A stretch of 9,404 nt of DNA from Rikenella sp. (GTDB taxonomy: Bacteria; Bacteroidota; Bacteroidia; Bacteroidales; Rikenellaceae): assembly GCA_029054535.1 (NCBI GenBank), contig JAIDFC010000150.1, forward strand, positions 1 to 9,404, in the 5' to 3' direction. Of this stretch, positions 6,071 through 9,404 are shown in pieces; position 1 is the first letter of the stretch; every line of letters starts with the position of its first letter. The translations under genes were made by a program, and so were the position numbers. A model generated the notes under the pieces. It saw nothing but the letters and a program-made list of their open reading frames with translations, was not told the DNA's origin and made no database searches.

Positions 6071-6249
6071 CTGTAATTATGCGGGAATTTAAGTCGAAAA
6101 ACCGAAGAGGTCTCTTTCGTTCTTATTTTTGGAGGAGAGGCTTTTCGGGATGTTCGTTGCCGCACCGCCCGCCGGGTATTTTATCCGACTTTCTCGCTCG
6201 GCAGATCGCGGCGGGCAGTTTATCAACCTTTAGTATATTCTTGTCTACG

Positions 6250-6302
6250 TACCTGCGGAATCCATTCGGACGAGAAAACCTTTAGCACGGCGGGGCGGGC
6301 AA
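6250..6302 (+). repeat. Possible decayed R2 repeat
   Basis: ACCTGCGGAATCCATTC resembles the left part of R2 copies D and G (CCTGCGAAATCCATCC), and CCTTTAGCACGGCGGGGC resembles their right shoulder (CTTTAGGCGTGGCGCGC), but the outer stem no longer pairs well. It is the only hint of R2 outside the two clusters. Confidence 0.25.
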
Positions 6303-6393
6303 TACTGTGTTTGCGATGACATGCTCGGAAAACCACGTGTAATAAGCCGTCATCGCTGCTGTTCAGAACCCGTGAGACCCGACTTGGAAGCGG

Positions 6394-7956
6394 TTAGAAT
6401 TTGAACCCGATCGAGAGGATGAGGTTGTGGTTCTTTTCTCGCGGATAGATCGTACCGTCTGTCGCCACGTGGTATCCGTCGGAAGCCGTATAGTCGAACG
6501 GTTTGTAGGGCATCTGCCGCGAGGTCCCGTAGACGTAGGCCAGGTCGATGTTCACGATGTGGTTCCGATATCCGATCCCGCCCGACCATTGCTGGTATTC
6601 GCCGTAGCGTTTGAAGGCGTTGTCGCGGTAGGGCGAGGCGCTGTAGCCGTACCCGGCGCGCAGAAACAACGACCTGATCGGCTGAAACTCGACCCCGGCC
6701 CGAACGATGTTCGTCGGGGCATACCGTTGGCTGATCCCCGGCGTGGTTTCGGTCCCCTGGTTGATGTCCTGGTATCCGTCCGAGGTGTATTTCATGTTCT
6801 GATACCAAACGCGTTCGTAATCCAGGCTGACGATCCCGACGCTCCCGATCGTGGCCGACACGCCGGCCAGCAGGCGCGACGGCGTCCGCATGTTATACTC
6901 GTCGCGCAGGATCGGCGTGTCGCTGAAGCCGTATTCGTACCCTTCGATCGGCTGGGTATAGAAAACCGTCATCGCCCCGTCGTACTCTTCGCTCATGTTG
7001 ATCCAGGTGGGGGAGTGGTAGGCTACCCCGATCCGCAGCCACGGAACCGGACGAACCGTTGCTCCGATCTTCAGATTGATCCCTGCGCCGCTCATCCGCA
7101 GGTTTTGGTCGTAGAACAGGCTGTGTAGCCCCGCGTTTGTCGAGGTGGTGGCCTCCGAGTAGGTGTCGTAGCGGTTGTAGTAGATGTCCTGAATGCCGAG
7201 GGTCGCACCGATATACAGGATGTCTTTCAGGTTGTATCCGCCGCTGATGGTATATTCGTTGATGGCGCCGTTCGACCGACGGTACCACTCGGGATAGAGT
7301 AGGGTACCGTTTTGCAGCATGTTGGACATCGTGTAGCTCTGCGGATCGCTTCCCTCCACCGGATCGAACAGGCCGGCCTGGTAGCCCATGATCGCTCCCC
7401 AGTCGGCCGGCGGATAGTTGTAGAAGGCTTGATAGATGTCTCGGTCGGGTGCGCCGATGCTGGCGGTCGAGGCTCCGTAGAGCTGTTCGACGAACATATC
7501 GCCGATGGAGAATTTCTCGCCGTATCCGATCGCCCGACTCCGGCTGTTGAAATCGGCCAGGCGGTTCATGCCGAACCCGATGGCGAAGTTGTTGCCGGCA
7601 TAGACGATCGAAAAGTTTCCGATGTTGGCTTTGGTGTTTCCGAGGCGGTTCGAGACGTTGCCGCCGGGGCCGCTGTAATCGGCTCTATTGCCGGAGATCC
7701 GCAGTCCGGGACTGACGCTCACTTCGCCGGACTTGTACATGGCGATCCCGGCCGGGTTGATGCTCATCGTGGCGGCGTCGGCACCCAGCGAGGTGAAGGC
7801 GCTGCCCATCCCGGCCGAACGGGCGGTTGACAATCCGAAGTTCTGCCGCGAGAACAGAAGTAGTTCTTCAGAGCTTTGTCCGCGAGTGGTCTCTGTGGCG
7901 AGGGCGATAACGCAGGCGGCTGCCGCGAGCGTTGCGGGTATCGATGTTCGTTTCAT
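6394..7956 (-). CDS. OmpP1/FadL-family outer-membrane transport protein
   Basis: A predicted outer-membrane beta-barrel of the OmpP1/FadL/TodX family, whose characterised members admit hydrophobic molecules such as long-chain fatty acids through a plugged barrel. The 520-residue product begins with a signal peptide (MKRTSIPATLAAAACVIALA, cleavage probably just before Gln27). The family N-terminal hatch follows: STARSAGMGSAFTSLGADAA (43-62) and SINPAGIA (65-72). The rest is a long series of aromatic-rich beta strands ending in GFKF, as expected for Bam-dependent insertion. In Bacteroidales, relatives are often annotated as hemin receptors or hypothetical proteins, so the substrate is not assignable. 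I chose the ATG at 7956 because it directly precedes the signal peptide and has an A-rich leader (CAAAAACAAAAAACCG); the open frame runs upstream to 8091 only through repeat-type DNA. It appears to be monocistronic, with gmd more than 350 bases downstream. Confidence 0.9.
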   Translation of the reverse strand: MKRTSIPATLAAAACVIALATETTRGQSSEELLLFSRQNFGLSTARSAGMGSAFTSLGADAATMSINPAGIAMYKSGEVSVSPGLRISGNRADYSGPGGNVSNRLGNTKANIGNFSIVYAGNNFAIGFGMNRLADFNSRSRAIGYGEKFSIGDMFVEQLYGASTASIGAPDRDIYQAFYNYPPADWGAIMGYQAGLFDPVEGSDPQSYTMSNMLQNGTLLYPEWYRRSNGAINEYTISGGYNLKDILYIGATLGIQDIYYNRYDTYSEATTSTNAGLHSLFYDQNLRMSGAGINLKIGATVRPVPWLRIGVAYHSPTWINMSEEYDGAMTVFYTQPIEGYEYGFSDTPILRDEYNMRTPSRLLAGVSATIGSVGIVSLDYERVWYQNMKYTSDGYQDINQGTETTPGISQRYAPTNIVRAGVEFQPIRSLFLRAGYGYSASPYRDNAFKRYGEYQQWSGGIGYRNHIVNIDLAYVYGTSRQMPYKPFDYTASDGYHVATDGTIYPREKNHNLILSIGFKF

Positions 7957-8041
7957 AATCGGTTTTTTGTTTTTGGGCGGGTGTCCATTCGGGAGGTTGC
8001 TTGGTTTGTGTCTGTCGGCGTGTCCGCGGCCCGGCTCCGGT

Positions 8042-8067
8042 CCGCGTGCCCGCGGTGGGCAGTAGGC
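8042..8067 (+). repeat. R3 module, copy b
   Basis: Core CCGCGTGCCCGCGG (8042-8055) followed by TGGGCAGTAGGC, close to copy d (TGGGCAATAGGC at 9188-9199). It lies 86 bases upstream of the OmpP1-like start, beside R1c. Confidence 0.6.
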
Positions 8068-8150
8068 CGTGTCTGCTTCAAATAGCGACAACGGCGGGTA
8101 CGACTGATCGTCAACGATTCCTTACGGGGAGTGGTAATACCCTTCACTTC

Positions 8151-8237
8151 AACCGCGATCGCAGATCGCGCGGTCCGTCGCCACCCCCCAGCGACGGCCG
8201 CAACTTCTCGCGGTGCTCGATTGCGCCCGCGCTGGCG
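8151..8237 (+). repeat. R1 repeat, copy c
   Basis: Stem 1 CGCGATC (8154-8160) / GATCGCG (8164-8170), loop GCA. Stem 2 CCGTCGC (8175-8181) / GCGACGG (8191-8197). Stem 3 CGCAA (8199-8203) / TTGCG (8221-8225). The region around stem 3 (CGCAACTTCTCGC and GCTCGATTGCGCCC) is nearly the same as in copy e, whereas stems 1 and 2 differ with pairing kept. Confidence 0.75.
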
Positions 8238-8291
8238 CCGAACCGAGGTCGGCAGCTTTGGTCGCATTTTTTTACACCCTTTCTTCCAAAT

Positions 8292-8373
8292 AAACGCGAC
8301 CTCCGGTCGCGCGGGCCAGCCGCTCCTCCACGGCTGGCGCCGGTGCCGCTCGGCACGCGAAAGCTGGAGTTTG
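8292..8373 (+). repeat. R1 repeat, copy d, joined to the GTGCCG hairpin module
   Basis: Stem 1 CGCGACC (8295-8301) / GGTCGCG (8305-8311), loop TCC. Stem 2 GCCAGCCG (8315-8322) / CGGCTGGC (8331-8338), the same as in copy a. In place of stem 3 it continues into GTGCCG (8343-8348) / CGGCAC (8351-8356) and GAAAGCTGGAGTTTGCT, matching 1437-1469. This looks like a recombinant of two modules. Confidence 0.7.
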
Positions 8374-8454
8374 CTTCGAAAAGCTTCGCCGAGCGGGCGG
8401 CTGGGGTTTACTCTGCAAACCTCCGCTCGTGGCGAACGTTTTCCTGAACTCAAC

Positions 8455-8543
8455 AACCGCGCCGCAGGCGCGCGGATCGCCGCCATCCCACGCGGCGGGA
8501 CGCAACTTCTCGCAAGGCTCGATTGCGCCCTTGCTGGCGGCAA
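8455..8543 (+). repeat. R1 repeat, copy e
   Basis: Stem 1 CGCGCC (8458-8463) / GGCGCG (8467-8472), loop GCA. Stem 2 CGCCGC (8478-8483) / GCGGCG (8492-8497). Stem 3 CGCAA (8501-8505) / TTGCG (8523-8527), followed by the tail CCCTTGCTGGCGGCAA. Confidence 0.75.
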
Positions 8544-8705
8544 TCCGGTGCCGCTGCAAAATTCACCGCCGCCGTCAACTGCAGGAATCTTCTGAGATCT
8601 CCCTATGTCGGGCCGGAGCCACCCCAGGCGGAGGCCTGCAATATTCGCTTCGCTCATTTGCACCTCCGCTGGCTTCGGCCCTTTTTAATTCCAAAACAGC
8701 TTTGG

Positions 8706-8782
8706 CCGCGCGCCCTGCGAAATCCATCCGTTTCAACTCTCCGTTGAAACGGCGTATTTCGCTCTTAAGGCGCGGCGCGCGG
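8706..8782 (+). repeat. R2 long stepped hairpin, copy D
   Basis: Outer stem CCGCGCGCC (8706-8714) / GGCGCGCGG (8774-8782). Middle stem GCGAAAT (8717-8723) / ATTTCGC (8756-8762). Inner stem CCGTTTCAAC (8728-8737) / GTTGAAACGG (8743-8752). Against copy C the innermost pair changes from T-A to C-G. The 3' shoulder is TCTTAAGGCG. Confidence 0.8.
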
Positions 8783-8792
8783 ATTTCTCTTT

Positions 8793-8810
8793 GAAAACCG
8801 TGTCGGACTG
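8793..8810 (+). repeat. R5 module, copy a
   Basis: GAAAACCGTGTCGGACTG, 10 bases after R2 copy D. The same phrase follows R2 copies E (variant) and F. Confidence 0.6.
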
Positions 8811-8825
8811 CGCTCCCGCGCGGGG

Positions 8826-8845
8826 CCGCGTGCCCGCGATGGGCG
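8826..8845 (+). repeat. R3 module, copy c
   Basis: CCGCGTGCCCGCGATGGGCG; the last pair of the small hairpin is changed (CGCGA instead of CGCGG). It is followed at once by R4 copy b. Confidence 0.55.
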
Positions 8846-8848
8846 AGC

Positions 8849-8876
8849 GATGCTACGCATCGCTATACTATTCTAA
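8849..8876 (+). repeat. R4 module, copy b
   Basis: Begins GATGCTACGC and ends CTATACTATTCTAA; 25 of 28 bases match copy c at 9234-9261. The GATGC/GCATC ends form a small hairpin. Confidence 0.6.
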
Positions 8877-8889
8877 AAACAGGTTCTGG

Positions 8890-8965
8890 CCGCGCGCCTG
8901 GGGAAATCATTCCCGATAAACTCCCATTTATCGGTTTGATTTCCCTCTTTAGGCGTGGCGCGCGG
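8890..8965 (+). repeat. R2 long stepped hairpin, copy E
   Basis: Outer stem CCGCGCGCC (8890-8898) / GGCGCGCGG (8957-8965). Middle stem GGGAAATCA (8901-8909) / TGATTTCCC (8937-8945). Inner stem CCGATAAA (8913-8920) / TTTATCGG (8927-8934). Middle and inner stems differ from copies C and D on both arms with pairing kept. The 3' shoulder is TCTTTAGGCG. Confidence 0.8.
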
Positions 8966-8977
8966 GGCTTTATCTTA

Positions 8978-9028
8978 GAGAAACCGTATCTGACTGGCCT
9001 CGGGCCGGGCGGACTCCGCCATAAGGCC
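8978..9028 (+). repeat. R5 module, copy b, with a following hairpin
   Basis: GAGAAACCGTATCTGACTG is a variant of the R5 phrase. Overlapping its last base, GGCCT (8996-9000) / AGGCC (9024-9028) encloses a smaller GCGG/CCGC stem. This hairpin takes the place that R3 has after copies D and F. Confidence 0.5.
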
Positions 9029-9047
9029 GAGAGAACCCAAAATAAAA

Positions 9048-9060
9048 CGCCCTGTGGGCG
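9048..9060 (+). repeat. Truncated R1 stem 1 fused to R2 copy F
   Basis: CGCCC (9048-9052) / GGGCG (9056-9060), loop TGT, preceded by AAAA as in complete R1 copies and directly joined to R2 copy F. Confidence 0.4.
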
Positions 9061-9137
9061 CGTCGCCCGCGGGAATTTCATAAAGATTTCGCCAAGAGCG
9101 AAACTTTTGAAATTCCTACTTAGGCGGGCGGGCGACG
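9061..9137 (+). repeat. R2 long stepped hairpin, copy F
   Basis: Outer stem CGTCGCCCGC (9061-9070) / GCGGGCGACG (9128-9137). Middle stem GGAATTTCA (9072-9080) / TGAAATTCC (9108-9116). Inner stem TTTCGC (9087-9092) / GCGAAA (9098-9103), with the same bulged A as copies A and B. The 3' shoulder is TACTTAGGCG. It differs from copy A only at the ninth base and in the shoulder. Confidence 0.8.
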
Positions 9138-9155
9138 GAAAACCGTGTCCGACTG
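9138..9155 (+). repeat. R5 module, copy c
   Basis: GAAAACCGTGTCCGACTG, directly abutting R2 copy F; one base different from copy a at 8793-8810. Confidence 0.6.
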
Positions 9156-9162
9156 CCCTCAG

Positions 9163-9199
9163 GCCGCGCGGCCCCGCGTGCCCGCGGTGGGCAATAGGC
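9163..9199 (+). repeat. R3 module, copy d
   Basis: Longest R3 copy, with the palindrome GCCGCGCGGC, core CCGCGTGCCCGCGG (9174-9187) and tail TGGGCAATAGGC. Its first 26 bases match copy a at 1884-1909, 7.3 kb away. Confidence 0.6.
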
Positions 9200-9233
9200 T
9201 GCCGTAGTCAAAAGCACAGAAAGCCCAACAAAA

Positions 9234-9268
9234 GATGCTGCGTATCGCTATACTGTTCTAATAAGAAC
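9234..9268 (+). repeat. R4 module, copy c
   Basis: GATGCTGCG, then TATCGCTATACT, then the hairpin GTTCT (9255-9259) / AGAAC (9264-9268). The hairpin is shared with copy a, the middle part with copy b. Confidence 0.6.
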
Positions 9269-9287
9269 AAAGAACAATCTTTATCTC

Positions 9288-9344
9288 CCACACCTGCGAA
9301 ATCCACCCGTAGTAGGGCGAAATCAAAGTCTCCGGCAGGCGTGG
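9288..9344 (+). repeat. R2 hairpin, copy G (short, divergent)
   Basis: Outer stem CCACACCTGC (9288-9297) / GCAGGCGTGG (9335-9344) with one mismatch, and left part CCTGCGAAATCCA as in copy D. The inner and middle stems are mostly lost (only CCC/GGG at 9306-9308 and 9315-9317). It closes the array. Confidence 0.5.
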
Positions 9345-9404
9345 TTTGCAGAGAACTCGATCCGAAACGTTTACCGTCGCCGATACCCGCCCCCCACGGA
9401 ACCC

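Larger units (their letters stand above)
6033..6393. other. Gap between OmpP1-like gene and gmd
   Basis: About 360 bases without a gene. It contains the gmd promoter, a stem GCCCGCCG (6167-6174) / CGGCGGGC (6209-6216) with a 34-base loop, a possible decayed R2 repeat (about 6250-6302), and a stem GCGATGAC (6313-6320) / GTCATCGC (6349-6356) located 38 bases beyond the stop of the OmpP1-like gene. The last may help end that transcript, but there is no T tract. Confidence 0.6.
7957..9404. other. Gene-poor block filled with palindromic repeats (cluster II)
   Basis: About 1.45 kb with no credible gene. Open frames of 70-236 codons on both strands are by-products of high GC content: they run across hairpins and repeat boundaries and show no domain, signal peptide or consistent codon bias. 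The order is R3b, R1c, R1d, R1e, then a run of R2-R5-R3-R4 units (R2 copies D, E, F, G). From 9345 to the window end I recognise nothing. The promoter of the OmpP1-like gene must lie near 7957-8100 on the minus strand but shows no clear TAnnTTTG. Confidence 0.8.

Noticed and set aside
7957..8091. N-terminal extension of the OmpP1-like protein to 8091
   Set aside because: The extra 45 residues would bury the signal peptide and are encoded partly by R3-type repeat DNA; the ATG at 7956 is the natural start.
8706..9344. CRISPR array
   Set aside because: Spacing and repeat sequences vary, the inter-repeat segments are themselves repeats, and no cas gene is present.

Overview
The window fits a member of Bacteroidales with unusually GC-rich DNA, most likely Alistipes/Rikenellaceae or a close relative. 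This rests on the gene families (an outer-membrane porin and an OmpP1/FadL-type barrel typical of Bacteroidetes, a secreted C1B papain-like peptidase), on a perfect TAnnTTTG -7 element before gmd, on A-rich leaders instead of strong Shine-Dalgarno sites, and on high GC in both coding and non-coding DNA. The genus is an inference from composition and gene content; no rRNA is present.

Layout. (1) 8-1060, plus: C-terminal part of an outer-membrane porin whose 5' end lies outside the window or is broken by an in-frame TAA at 5-7. (2) 1061-2037: about 980 bases without a gene, filled with GC-rich palindromic repeats. (3) 2038-2676, plus: RNase HII (rnhB), convergent with (4) 2760-3380, minus: riboflavin synthase (ribE); a perfect 17-bp hairpin lies between them. 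(5) 3381-3628: hairpin-rich gap. (6) 3629-4852, minus: secreted C1B cysteine peptidase, 28 bases downstream of (7) gmd, GDP-mannose 4,6-dehydratase, 4881-6032, minus, with a recognisable promoter. (8) 6033-6393: gap with hairpins. (9) 6394-7956, minus: OmpP1/FadL-family outer-membrane protein. (10) 7957-9404: about 1.45 kb without a convincing gene, filled with the same repeats as region 2.

The genes are mostly housekeeping or envelope functions: removal of ribonucleotides from DNA (rnhB), flavin synthesis (ribE), nucleotide-sugar supply for surface glycans (gmd), periplasmic peptide trimming, and two outer-membrane barrels. Only gmd and the peptidase look like a possible transcription unit.

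The most unusual content is the repeat system in the two gene-poor blocks (1132-1987 and 8042-9344). Two palindromic modules dominate. R1 has three successive short stems, R2 is a long stepped hairpin with a conserved unpaired 3' shoulder. Both occur in several copies, all in the same orientation, in which many paired positions differ between copies yet stay complementary. Shorter modules (R3, R4, R5) recur in fixed order around R2, making a decayed tandem array with roughly 170-230 base spacing at 8706-9344. I do not recognise these as a named family. They may be REP/MITE-like elements or parts of a structured RNA; the sequence alone does not decide.
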